NCBI GenBank assembly: GCA_016179005.1
Contig: JACOSF010000256.1
Span: forward strand, 1 to 17,222
Origin: Acidobacteriota bacterium
Lineage (GTDB): Bacteria > Acidobacteriota > Terriglobia > Acidiferrales > UBA7541
Direction: 5' to 3'
Length of the DNA stretch: 17,222 bases
Shown: positions 7,340 through 15,765 of the stretch, piece by piece
How positions within the stretch are numbered: position 1 is the first letter of the stretch
Layout of the letters: every line of letters begins with the position of its first letter
Position numbers and translations under genes: made by a program
The notes under the pieces: generated by a model
Told to the model about the DNA's origin: nothing
What the model saw: the letters and a program-made list of their open reading frames with translations, nothing else
The model's database searches: none

Positions 7340-7369
7340 ATGGTAAGGAGTGAGCCCGCGAAGTGTCAA
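7340..7369 (-). promoter_or_regulatory. Sigma-70-type promoter for the tRNA
   Basis: Read on the - strand, a perfect TTGACA (-35, 7364-7369) and TACCAT (-10, 7340-7345) are separated by 18 bases. Transcription would begin near 7333, about 10 bases before the mature tRNA 5' end. Confidence 0.65.
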
Positions 7370-7419
7370 GGGAAGGCGCAGGCCGGTTTCTGCTGCGATG
7401 TGAGCGCGCGAAGGAATTG

Positions 7420-7463
7420 GTACTGTCGTACTGTTGACGGCCCGCGCTGCGGGGAGCTACTCT
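7420..7463 (+). promoter_or_regulatory. Candidate promoter for the repeat-peptide gene, with tandem 8-mers
   Basis: TTGACG (7434-7439) and TACTCT (7458-7463) are 18 bases apart. Two adjacent copies of GTACTGT(C/T) at 7420-7435 overlap the -35 box and could be a regulator site. Use of this promoter would give a leader of about 140 bases. Confidence 0.35.
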
Positions 7464-7469
7464 GCCCGC

Positions 7470-7608
7470 GGACTAGAAGACCCCTGGCCTGGAGCCGGGG
7501 AGGCGGGTGTGTACTGATTAGACACACGCCGCACCATACCGCTTAGAGATAGGCGGAGCCACTTCCATACTTCCTTCGCGCTGGTCAACGACCAGCCGGA
7601 GGAAGCAC
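7470..7608 (+). other. Probable 5' leader with an imperfect hairpin
   Basis: No open reading frame with a start signal is convincing here. An imperfect inverted repeat, GCGGGTGTGT against ACACACGCCGC at about 7502-7532, could form a stem-loop with one bulge. I recognise no known riboswitch class. Confidence 0.25.
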
Positions 7609-7836
7609 ATGAACCGTTGGACAGTGGTGGTAGCACTGGTTCTTCTAGTGCTCGTGAGCGCGATCGGGGTGCGCAACCTCGCCATGACGGCGAGCGCGAA
7701 CGCATCACCGGTCATGATGGCGAACGGTAGCGGACCGCCGCCGCCCCCGCCGTGGCAGAATGGTAGCGGACCACCGCCGCCCCCGCCGTGGCAAAATGGT
7801 AGCGGACCGCCGCCCCCGCCACCCTGGGGCCGGTAA
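7609..7836 (+). CDS. Small secreted or membrane-anchored peptide with three NGSGPPPPPPW repeats
   Basis: The 75-residue product starts with a hydrophobic helix (about residues 5-21; VVVALVLLVLVSAIGV) that serves as a signal peptide or membrane anchor. A short spacer (about 22-38) with SANAS, a possible cleavage site, leads into three near-perfect units of NGSGPPPPPPW, the first two followed by Q, ending WGR. GGAGGA at about 7599-7604 precedes the ATG at 7609. Proline tracts adopt polyproline-II helices, so the tail is probably an extended rod or a ligand for aromatic-lined domains. The differences between DNA copies within the 11-residue unit are all synonymous, which supports selection on the peptide. 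It lies 43 bases upstream of a seven-helix membrane protein gene on the same strand. I do not recognise the family and assign no function. Confidence 0.75.
   Translation: MNRWTVVVALVLLVLVSAIGVRNLAMTASANASPVMMANGSGPPPPPPWQNGSGPPPPPPWQNGSGPPPPPPWGR
7723..7827 (+). repeat. Three tandem 36-base coding repeats
   Basis: Units begin at 7723, 7759 and 7795; the third is 33 bases before diverging. Each encodes NGSGPPPPPPW. Third-position changes distinguish the copies. Confidence 0.9.
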
Positions 7837-7879
7837 CCCGAAATAGGGTATACTGGACCAGGGCACAGAGGAGTCGAGA

Positions 7880-8593
7880 GTGCTTGGTCCAGTCGATTAC
7901 GTTCTGTGGTTCTTGGGCGCGTTCTTAAACGCGGCCGTGTTGGTGTGCGCGGTCAAAGGACGTGTCCTCTCTCGTTATTTCACACTCAATCTGTATATGC
8001 TGGCCGCCTGCGTTCTCAGTGTCGGTCGGTTTGTCATTTTTTGGAAGTACGGGTTTCTCTCGCTCGAGTACCGCTATTTCTATTTCTACTCCGATGCCTT
8101 CCTGACGATCTTCCTGTACTTCGCGCTGATGGGACTCTACTCGCACGTTTTCCAGGAAATGGGAGTGCACAAACATCTGCGCGCAGGTGCGCTGATGCTG
8201 CTAGCGCTGACTTCGTGGTTCACCTACCAGGTGCTTTCGAATTCGAGCGACACCCTTGCTTCCCGGAAGCCTTTCGTTATCGAGCTGTCTCAGAACCTCT
8301 ATTTTGTGGGTCTCGTGTTGACCTACTTGCTGTGGGGCGCGGTAATGAAGCTGCGAGAGACGCGGACGCAAGTGATCCAATTGGTATCTGCTCTGGGAGT
8401 GTATTTCAGCGCGTTTGCCGGCAACTACGCGCTGCATAGCCTCTCCCCAGGGCACAGCACCGTGTGGACCTATCTGCCGCAGATTCTGGCGTTGTGGTTG
8501 CCCCTGGCCTGGGCCCATGCGTTTGTGAAAGTTCCAGTGGAGGCGCGCATTGCGACGGCCTACATCGCCGCGACGCACGAAAGCCATCGATGA
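7880..8593 (+). CDS. Seven-helix membrane protein of unknown function
   Basis: A GTG start with GAGGAG at about 7868-7873 gives 237 residues. Hydrophobic segments at about 5-24, 35-55, 68-90, 101-119, 137-156, 165-185 and 197-216 predict seven transmembrane helices with short loops, followed by a short polar tail. No motif of a known transporter or enzyme is visible. The length and helix pattern resemble uncharacterised acidobacterial membrane proteins, from memory only. It is followed by a gene whose ATG overlaps its TGA stop (8590-8593), so translation of the pair is likely coupled. A TATACT hexamer at 7849-7854 could be a -10 box giving it a separate transcript, but no matching -35 is seen. 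Start choice depends on the Shine-Dalgarno. Confidence 0.75.
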   Translation: MLGPVDYVLWFLGAFLNAAVLVCAVKGRVLSRYFTLNLYMLAACVLSVGRFVIFWKYGFLSLEYRYFYFYSDAFLTIFLYFALMGLYSHVFQEMGVHKHLRAGALMLLALTSWFTYQVLSNSSDTLASRKPFVIELSQNLYFVGLVLTYLLWGAVMKLRETRTQVIQLVSALGVYFSAFAGNYALHSLSPGHSTVWTYLPQILALWLPLAWAHAFVKVPVEARIATAYIAATHESHR

Positions 8594-8997
8594 TTGCAGC
8601 GCTGATATTCGTGATTGCCATCGCCGGGTTTCTGCAGTTCTTTGTGTCGTACTGCCGCTCGCTGATCGCGGCGTATGAGCGCGTGGATCTTTCGGAGCAG
8701 GCGCGCGAAGTGACTGGCATCAGCGACCGCCGCGTGAACGGGCAGGACTTCAAGCGGTTGCTACAACTGGTGCGGATGTGCCCGGAACCGGGCGACGACA
8801 GCCGGGAGATCGGCGCCGTGCGGACGTATTTCGGGCTGTTGTCCATGGCGCGCGCCGCGTTTCACCGGATTGCACCGTCGCTGGAGCAGCGGATGGAGCG
8901 GGAACGTGAGAGTTGCGCGTACTTTGCGGCGGTGGCGCTGGACCGGCGAATCGCGCACAGCCGCGGGCTGCTTGCAGAACAACTGTCCAACCACTAA
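8590..8997 (+). CDS. Small protein with an N-terminal membrane anchor, unknown function
   Basis: The 135-residue product begins with a hydrophobic helix (about 2-19; IAALIFVIAIAGFLQFF) and continues as a cytoplasmic-looking, charged, mostly helical domain. Recognisable stretches are VDLSEQAREVTGI, GQDFKRLLQLVRMCPEP, and a C-terminal helix rich in Arg and Glu (SLEQRMERERES). The frame is open further upstream, but the ATG at 8590 overlaps the preceding TGA as ATGA and puts the anchor at the N-terminus, so I choose it. No strong Shine-Dalgarno is present, which is consistent with translational coupling. It is probably a partner of the preceding seven-helix protein. No family is recognised. A terminator follows within 25 bases, making it the last gene of the group. 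Confidence 0.72.
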   Translation: MIAALIFVIAIAGFLQFFVSYCRSLIAAYERVDLSEQAREVTGISDRRVNGQDFKRLLQLVRMCPEPGDDSREIGAVRTYFGLLSMARAAFHRIAPSLEQRMERERESCAYFAAVALDRRIAHSRGLLAEQLSNH

Positions 8998-9017
8998 GTG
9001 CCGCTGCGAACGAATCG

Positions 9018-9060
9018 AGCCCGGCTTGGCCCCGAGCGGTCAGCCGGGCTTCTTGTTTTT
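9018..9060 (+). terminator. Rho-independent terminator after the small anchored-protein gene
   Basis: A perfect 9-bp GC-rich stem (AGCCCGGCT at 9018-9026 with AGCCGGGCT at 9042-9050) encloses a 15-base loop and is followed by TCTTGTTTTT. It separates this gene group from tilS. Confidence 0.8.
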
Positions 9061-9071
9061 GGGAGTGCGAT

Positions 9072-9099
9072 TTGTTGGGAGCGCCCGGGCTGCTACGAT
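9072..9099 (+). promoter_or_regulatory. Candidate extended -10 promoter for tilS-hpt-ftsH
   Basis: TTGTTG (9072-9077) and TACGAT (9094-9099) are 16 bases apart, with TG at 9091-9092 forming an extended -10. It lies just after the preceding terminator and gives a leader of about 30 bases before tilS. Confidence 0.5.
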
Positions 9100-9135
9100 A
9101 GGAAAAGCTAAATCGAGCAGGTAAGGCATACAGAA

Positions 9136-10614
9136 ATGAACGCGCGACTGCTTGCGCAAGTGGAAGCCACGATCCGGCGGCATGGAATGATGCGCGCCGG
9201 CGGACGGGTCGGCGTGGCGGTGTCCGGCGGGGCGGATTCGGTGGCCCTGCTGCTGATTCTGCTGGAACTGCGGGGAAAACTAGGTATCACCCTCCTTGTT
9301 GCGCATTTCAATCATCAACTGCGCGGCCCGGAATCGGACGCAGACGAATCGTTTGTGAGGGAACTGGCGATGCGGCATGGATTGGAATTTGCAGCCGGCC
9401 GCGAGGACGTAGCCGCGCGGGCGCGAGAGAATCGCTGGAATGTGGAGGACGCAGCGAGGCGGTTGCGCTATGGTTTTTTTGAAGAACTGGTGACGACAGG
9501 GCGCGCGGAGTGGATTGCCGTAGGCCACACGGCGGACGATCAGGCGGAAACGGTCCTGGCGCGGCTGGCGCGGGGTACAGGCCCCACGGGACTGGCGGGG
9601 ATTTATCCGGTGGTGGGTCACGTGGTGCGGCCCCTGCTGGAAACCCGGCGGGAAGAATTGCGCGATGAACTCTGCGCGCGCGGGCAGGGGTGGCGAGAGG
9701 ACGCTTCGAACCGGGACCTGACGCGGCTGCGGGCGCGCGTGCGCCACAGCGTGCTGCCACTCATCGAGCGCGAGTTGCAGCCGGGCGCGGTGAAGCACTT
9801 GAGCGAGCTGGCCCACCTAGTGCGAGAAGAGGAATCTTTCTGGACAGCACTGGTGCAGAACTGCTTTGAGAGCAGCGTGACAAAGAGTGGCGCTGGGCTT
9901 TCCATTCGCATTGCGGACCTCATTGAGCCGCCCGCAATTCGAGAGGCGCTGACTCAGGCGACGGGCGAGTCGGGAGCGCTGGAAGCAGTGAGCAAGAGGC
10001 TGATCCGGAGGCTGGCGTCAGAGAGCCGCGGGCTGCGGGGACAGTTGGCGTCGCTGCATGTCGAACAGGTCCTTCGTCTGGCGCGCGAGGGACACAGCGG
10101 ACAAAGAGTGCCATTGCCCGGGGGAGCTGAGGTGGAGCGCGTGTTTGACCGGCTGGTTTTCACGCCTCCACAGACCGCATCCGGGGAGGATCAGGAAACT
10201 ACGGACGCGCCGCCGTCGTATGAATATAGTGTGAAGTTTTCGGAAGAAGGCGCCGCGACGGTGCTGATTCCTGAAATTCGGAAACGGCTGAGCCTGAAAG
10301 TGATTGACTGGCCCGGCGGGGCGAGGGACACTAGTATTTCGGCTGCGACTCTCGACCGGGATCTACTGTGCCCGCCGCTCCTCTTCCGAAACTGGCGACC
10401 CGGGGATGGCTATCGCCCCGTCGGGCGCCAGGGAGTGCGGAAGATGAAACGGCTTTTCCAGGAATACAAGATCCCGGCCCGAGAGCGAAAAGCGTGGCCG
10501 GTCCTGACCAGTGGCGGAAGGCTGGCCTGGGCGGGGAGACTGCCGGTGGCCGAGGAGTTTGCCGCGGGTGATAACACCCGGACGGCTGTGGCCATCGTCG
10601 AGGAAAATCTGTGA
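9136..10614 (+). CDS. tilS: tRNA(Ile)-lysidine synthase TilS
   Basis: TilS uses ATP and lysine to convert the wobble cytidine of tRNA-Ile2 (CAU) to lysidine, which changes both its codon and its aminoacylation identity; it is cytoplasmic and usually essential. The 492-residue protein has the N-type PP-loop SGGADS (30-35), then HFNHQLRG (57-64), GHTADDQAET (130-139), RGTG (146-149), RPLL and WREDASN (186-192). A C-terminal TilS domain follows, with FRNWRPGDGYRP and KMKRLFQEYKIP from about residue 417. Length is typical of a full-length enzyme. The ATG at 9136 has only a weak GTAAGG upstream. The stop overlaps the next start as GTGA (10611-10614). The order tilS-hpt-ftsH is conserved in many bacteria, including Bacillus. 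A CAT-anticodon tRNA lies about 1.8 kb upstream on the opposite strand. Confidence 0.97.
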   Translation: MNARLLAQVEATIRRHGMMRAGGRVGVAVSGGADSVALLLILLELRGKLGITLLVAHFNHQLRGPESDADESFVRELAMRHGLEFAAGREDVAARARENRWNVEDAARRLRYGFFEELVTTGRAEWIAVGHTADDQAETVLARLARGTGPTGLAGIYPVVGHVVRPLLETRREELRDELCARGQGWREDASNRDLTRLRARVRHSVLPLIERELQPGAVKHLSELAHLVREEESFWTALVQNCFESSVTKSGAGLSIRIADLIEPPAIREALTQATGESGALEAVSKRLIRRLASESRGLRGQLASLHVEQVLRLAREGHSGQRVPLPGGAEVERVFDRLVFTPPQTASGEDQETTDAPPSYEYSVKFSEEGAATVLIPEIRKRLSLKVIDWPGGARDTSISAATLDRDLLCPPLLFRNWRPGDGYRPVGRQGVRKMKRLFQEYKIPARERKAWPVLTSGGRLAWAGRLPVAEEFAAGDNTRTAVAIVEENL

Positions 10615-11207
10615 AGCCAACACCAAGAGTTGTGTTTTCTGCCGCCCGCCTGGCGTCACGGGTGGGTGCGATGGGCCGGGAAATCTCCCGGGACTTCGCG
10701 GGGCGCACGGTGGACCTGGTGGCGATCATGGACAACTCGTTCGTGTTCGCGGCCGACCTGGTGCGACACATCAAATGCCCGGTGGTGTGCCACTTCGTGC
10801 GCGCGGAAATTCGCGATGTCAACGTGGGCGGATACGAGCGCAAAGAGATTTTTTTCAGCCCGGAGCCGGTCCTGCGGGAGCGGGACGTGCTGCTGGTGGA
10901 CGCGGTGCTGCACTCGGGTGTGACGCTGGACTTCTGGGCGAAACGCCTACTGGACAGCCGTCCGAAGTCGCTGCGGACAGCGGTGCTGATCGACAAACCG
11001 CAGGAACGCAAGGTGGACTTCCAACCGGACTACTTTTGCTTCCAAACGGCATCTAATTACCTGGTGGGCTATGGGCTGCCGGAGCGCCGGGGACTCTACC
11101 GGAACCTGCCATTCGTGGGGGCGCTCAGCGGGGCGCAACGCGGCGAGGGAAAAAGTACCGGCGCGCGAGCAAAGAAAAGCCGCCGCAAAAAGAGATCGGT
11201 GAGGTAG
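10611..11207 (+). CDS. hpt: HPRT-family phosphoribosyltransferase homolog with degenerate active site
   Basis: The position between tilS and ftsH and several conserved stretches identify a hypoxanthine phosphoribosyltransferase homolog: FVFAADLVRHI, LIDKPQERKVDFQPDY, LVGYGL and YRNLPFVGAL. Key positions differ from B. subtilis HprT as I recall it. The pyrophosphate loop LKG is MDN (40-42). The PRPP motif IEDIIDSGLTL reads VDAVLHSGVTL (96-106), replacing the second acidic residue by Ala and the catalytic Asp by His. The metal-binding Asp after GYGL is Pro (157). Normal IMP/GMP synthesis is therefore doubtful. The 198 residues end in a lysine/arginine-rich tail (from about 181, KSRRKKRSVR) suggestive of nucleic-acid binding. 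The start is GTG at 10611, overlapping the tilS stop, with GAGGA at 10600-10604. The symbol marks homology and synteny, not proven activity. Confidence 0.85.
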   Translation: MKPTPRVVFSAARLASRVGAMGREISRDFAGRTVDLVAIMDNSFVFAADLVRHIKCPVVCHFVRAEIRDVNVGGYERKEIFFSPEPVLRERDVLLVDAVLHSGVTLDFWAKRLLDSRPKSLRTAVLIDKPQERKVDFQPDYFCFQTASNYLVGYGLPERRGLYRNLPFVGALSGAQRGEGKSTGARAKKSRRKKRSVR

Positions 11208-11211
11208 CTAC

Positions 11212-13152
<1,941 letters not shown>

Positions 13153-13172
13153 GCACATCCAATCCATGAGAC

Positions 13173-13211
13173 AAAACAAGGGGCGACCGGACGGTCGCCC
13201 CTTGTTTTTTT
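13173..13211 (+). terminator. Strong rho-independent terminator after ftsH
   Basis: A perfect 16-bp stem (13173-13188 with 13193-13208; core GGGGCGACC/GGTCGCCCC) has a GGAC tetraloop and runs into a T tract at 13204-13211. The outer A-rich arm pairs with the T tract, so the hairpin could also act on the opposite strand. Confidence 0.95.
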
Positions 13212-13242
13212 CGGCATCTTTTTCTGCACGATTGTTCAGGGG

Positions 13243-13248
13243 TAGAAT
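13243..13248 (+). promoter_or_regulatory. -10 element TAGAAT close to the start codon
   Basis: TAGAAT ends 6 bases before the ATG at 13255, placing the predicted transcription start at or next to the start codon. No clear -35 and no Shine-Dalgarno are present. Confidence 0.4.
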
Positions 13249-13254
13249 AGCTGC

Positions 13255-13563
13255 ATGGCGAAGAAAAGCACGCCGCCGATAGATGTCACTTGCCCGTGTT
13301 GCCAGGCAAAGCTCGTGGTGGACCCGGAGCTGGCCGTAGTGCTTTCGCATGAAGCGCCGCCCAAGGGCGCGCCGGATGTGGATCTCTCCGATACAGCGCG
13401 GCTGCTGCGGGAGCAGGAAGAGCGTCGGGAAGAGAAATACAAGCAGTCCGTGGAGTACGAGAAAAAGAAATCAGATGTATTCGACCGCCTGTTCGAGGAA
13501 GGCCTGAAAAAGGCCAAGGATAAGCCGATCGAAAAGCCGATCCGGGATTTCGACCTGGACTGA
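13255..13563 (+). CDS. Small CPCC-motif (possible zinc-binding) helical protein
   Basis: The 102-residue protein has no signal peptide or membrane helix. The N-terminus contains DVTCPCCQAKLVVDPE (Cys13, Cys15, Cys16), like the first knuckle of a zinc ribbon, but no second CxxC follows. Zinc binding would need a dimer or other ligands. Residues about 45-90 are highly charged (LLREQEERREEKYKQ, then YEKKKSDVFDRLFEEGLKK) and likely form a coiled coil. It stands alone between the ftsH terminator and the VWA gene. The ATG at 13255 has no good Shine-Dalgarno, and a -10-like TAGAAT is close upstream. Similar short proteins occur in Acidobacteria as far as I recall, but no function is known to me. Confidence 0.75.
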   Translation: MAKKSTPPIDVTCPCCQAKLVVDPELAVVLSHEAPPKGAPDVDLSDTARLLREQEERREEKYKQSVEYEKKKSDVFDRLFEEGLKKAKDKPIEKPIRDFDLD

Positions 13564-13585
13564 ACCGAACAGACCCACCTTCTGG

Positions 13586-13591
13586 CATACT
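13586..13591 (+). promoter_or_regulatory. -10-like CATACT before the VWA gene
   Basis: CATACT ends 8 bases before the GTG at 13600, compatible with a leaderless or very short-leader transcript. There is no clear -35 at the expected distance, so the call is weak. Confidence 0.25.
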
Positions 13592-13599
13592 GCACGTCT

Positions 13600-14826
13600 G
13601 TGCCAAACATTACGCACACAAAGAGAGTTGACGCATGCGGAAAGCGGGCATGGCCTTCCGTGTCATTCCAGTTGCTCGGCTGCAGCCTGCTCGCGTTTGT
13701 GATGGCCATGAGTTTGCACGCGCAGGAAAAAACAAAGACAGCGAAACCGCAAAGGCTCGGAGCGGGAATGGAGCTGCGGCGAGACGCGCGGAGCGGGGAA
13801 CTGCAATACCGTCGAAAGGCTACCGGCACGAAGGATGAAACCGCGGGGGCGGAGGACGACAACCGGGCGACACTGCGGGTCGGTGTCAACCTGGTGGAAG
13901 TGAACTGCATGGTGCTGCGGGCGGACGGCACGCCCGTGCGTGATTTGCGGCGTGAAGATTTTCGTTTACTGGAAGATGGTGTGCCACAAATTGCGGAGCA
14001 TTTTGACGCGTCGAGCGAGGCGGCGAGCGTGGCGCTGGTGATGGATGCGAGTCCGAGCGTGCTGCGCGACATCGGGGAGATGAAAGCGGCGGCGCGGACG
14101 CTGGCCAGAGAACTCGACGATCAGGACGAAGTTGCAGTGGTGTCGTTCGACACGGACGCCTACTTGCTACTGTCGTTTTCGAGCGACCGCGCGGCGCTGG
14201 AGAAGGCCATCGAACGAGTGAACGTTGCGCGCGGGCCGACGTCGAAGAGAGGTTCGAACATCTACGAGGCGATGTACCTTGTGGCGCAGGAATTGTTTCG
14301 CGGGCGGAAAGGGCGAAAGGCCATCGTGCTGCTGACCGACGGACAGGACAGCGGGCTGGGGTTGGACTGGTCGGCGGAGAGCGCGCAGCCGCGGGTCGGC
14401 GATGCGAGCGGACGGCTGACGTTTGAAGACGTGACGCGGGCGCTGGCTTCGGCGGGCGTGGAAGTGGAGGCAGTCTCCACGCGACCACGGCCGAAAGCCA
14501 TGACGGATGAATGGCTGGCGGAGCACCGGAGCGAAATGCTGGTCGCTACCAAAGCGCGCGAACTGGAGATGCCGCATTACACGCTCTACCTGGCGGAACT
14601 GGTGCGACGCGCCGGCGGACAAATTTACTTTTTGCGGGAACTCGAAACGCTGAGCGCCATCTACCGGCGGATTGCGGAAAATCTGCGGGTGCAATACACG
14701 CTGGGATATTACCCGTCAGCGAAAACCGGGAAACGCGGCTGGCGGATGCTACAGGTGGAAGTGCCTGGGCGAACCGGCGTGCACGTGGTGCACCGCGTGA
14801 CGTACTACGTCGCCGGCACGCCGTGA
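13600..14826 (+). CDS. Secreted VWA-domain protein (acidobacterial VWFA-related type)
   Basis: The 408-residue product has an N-terminal export signal (hydrophobic core about 22-37, ending SLHAQ). After a polar linker comes a beta-rich segment of the kind that precedes the VWA domain in this family (NLVEVNCMVLRADGTPVRDL, then REDFRLLEDGVPQ). The VWA domain (about 142-300) has a complete metal-ion-dependent adhesion site: DASPS (Asp149, Ser151, Ser153), RGSNIYEAM, and LTDGQDSG (Asp247). The C-terminus has ENLRVQYTLGYYPS, typical of the family named 'VWFA-related Acidobacterial domain'. It probably mediates protein-protein binding in the periplasm or outside the cell; the partner is unknown. 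The GTG start at 13600 is uncertain, because it lacks a Shine-Dalgarno and puts about 20 residues before the hydrophobic core. It is followed closely by folP. Confidence 0.9.
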   Translation: MPNITHTKRVDACGKRAWPSVSFQLLGCSLLAFVMAMSLHAQEKTKTAKPQRLGAGMELRRDARSGELQYRRKATGTKDETAGAEDDNRATLRVGVNLVEVNCMVLRADGTPVRDLRREDFRLLEDGVPQIAEHFDASSEAASVALVMDASPSVLRDIGEMKAAARTLARELDDQDEVAVVSFDTDAYLLLSFSSDRAALEKAIERVNVARGPTSKRGSNIYEAMYLVAQELFRGRKGRKAIVLLTDGQDSGLGLDWSAESAQPRVGDASGRLTFEDVTRALASAGVEVEAVSTRPRPKAMTDEWLAEHRSEMLVATKARELEMPHYTLYLAELVRRAGGQIYFLRELETLSAIYRRIAENLRVQYTLGYYPSAKTGKRGWRMLQVEVPGRTGVHVVHRVTYYVAGTP

Positions 14827-14839
14827 GGAGGAAGGGCCG

Positions 14840-15712
14840 TTGTTTCATAGAAGAACATTCCGGCTAATGCTCCCCCAGAGGACGCTCGTGCTGGGTGAGC
14901 GGACACTGGTGATGGGCGTCCTCAACGTGACGCCGGACAGCTTTTCAGACGGCGGGAAGTATTTCACGGTTGACGCGGCAGTGATGCAAGCGTTGGAAAT
15001 CGAAAAGGTAGGCGCGGACATTCTGGACATCGGCGGTGAATCCACGCGGCCGGGGAGCGAGGGAGTTACAGATGCGGAGGAACTTCAGCGCGTGTTGCCG
15101 GTGATCGAGCGGCTGCGCGGAAAGCTCAAGATTCCGATCTCGATTGATACCCAGAAGGCGGCGGTTGCGGAGGCAGCGGTGAAGGCAGGGGCGGAAATCA
15201 TCAACGACGTGTCGGCGCTGCGGACGGACCCGGAGATTGCAAGCGTGGCGCGGCGGCACAGGCTGCCGCTGATTCTAATGCATATGCGCGGAGAGCCGCG
15301 AACCATGCAGAAGCAGCCGTTTGCGCGAGACGTAATGCGCGACGTGCGAAGCGGGCTGCATGCGGCGTTGGGACGCGCAAGAAAAGCTGGAATCCAGAAA
15401 CTTCAAATCATTCTCGACCCGGGAATCGGCTTCGGGAAGAGCTACAAACAGAACTGCGAATTGCTGGCCCGGTTGCCGGAACTTGCGCGGCTGGGCTATC
15501 CACTGATGGTAGGGACGTCGCGCAAGGCTTTCATTGGAGCCATTCTTGGAAGTGCAAAGAACCCATTACCGGCAAAAGATCGGCTGTGGGGGACAGCGGC
15601 GACAGTTGTTGCCAGCATCCTCGGCGGGGCGCACATCGTGCGTGTGCACGACGTGGCGGAGATGGCGCAAGTGGCGCGAGTAGCGGATGCGGTCGTTAAC
15701 GCCAGGAAGTAG
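14840..15712 (+). CDS. folP: Dihydropteroate synthase
   Basis: FolP condenses 6-hydroxymethyl-7,8-dihydropterin pyrophosphate with p-aminobenzoate to make dihydropteroate in folate synthesis; it is the sulfonamide target. The 290-residue protein has all the hallmark motifs in order: GVLNVTPDSFSDGG (26-39), DIGGESTRPG (63-72), SIDT (101-104), INDVSAL (121-127), LMHMRGEP (146-153), DPGIGFGK (193-200), GTSRKAFIG (225-233) and VRVHDV (267-272). It therefore appears fully active. A TTG start at 14840 with AGGAGGAAGG about 4-8 bases upstream is preferred. An in-frame ATG at 14867 still leaves the catalytic barrel whole but lacks a ribosome site. The gene begins 13 bases after the VWA stop, so it is probably co-transcribed with it. 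It runs convergently toward the glycosyltransferase gene. Confidence 0.97.
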   Translation: MFHRRTFRLMLPQRTLVLGERTLVMGVLNVTPDSFSDGGKYFTVDAAVMQALEIEKVGADILDIGGESTRPGSEGVTDAEELQRVLPVIERLRGKLKIPISIDTQKAAVAEAAVKAGAEIINDVSALRTDPEIASVARRHRLPLILMHMRGEPRTMQKQPFARDVMRDVRSGLHAALGRARKAGIQKLQIILDPGIGFGKSYKQNCELLARLPELARLGYPLMVGTSRKAFIGAILGSAKNPLPAKDRLWGTAATVVASILGGAHIVRVHDVAEMAQVARVADAVVNARK

Positions 15713-15765
15713 GAGACATACTTCTTCCCGGCGATGAGCGTGTAGATTCAGGATAACGAGAAATC

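Noticed and set aside
7723..7827. Tandem repeats as a CRISPR or noncoding satellite
   Set aside because: Repeats are directly adjacent without spacers, are a multiple of three, stay in frame and vary only at synonymous positions, so they are coding repeats.
13236..14072. 278-codon open frame on the - strand
   Set aside because: Spans the CPCC gene, the gap and the VWA gene in antisense; Ser/Arg-rich with no motif or start signal.
15713..15765. Bidirectional terminator between folP and the glycosyltransferase
   Set aside because: No GC-rich stem with a T tract was seen in either direction in this short convergent gap.
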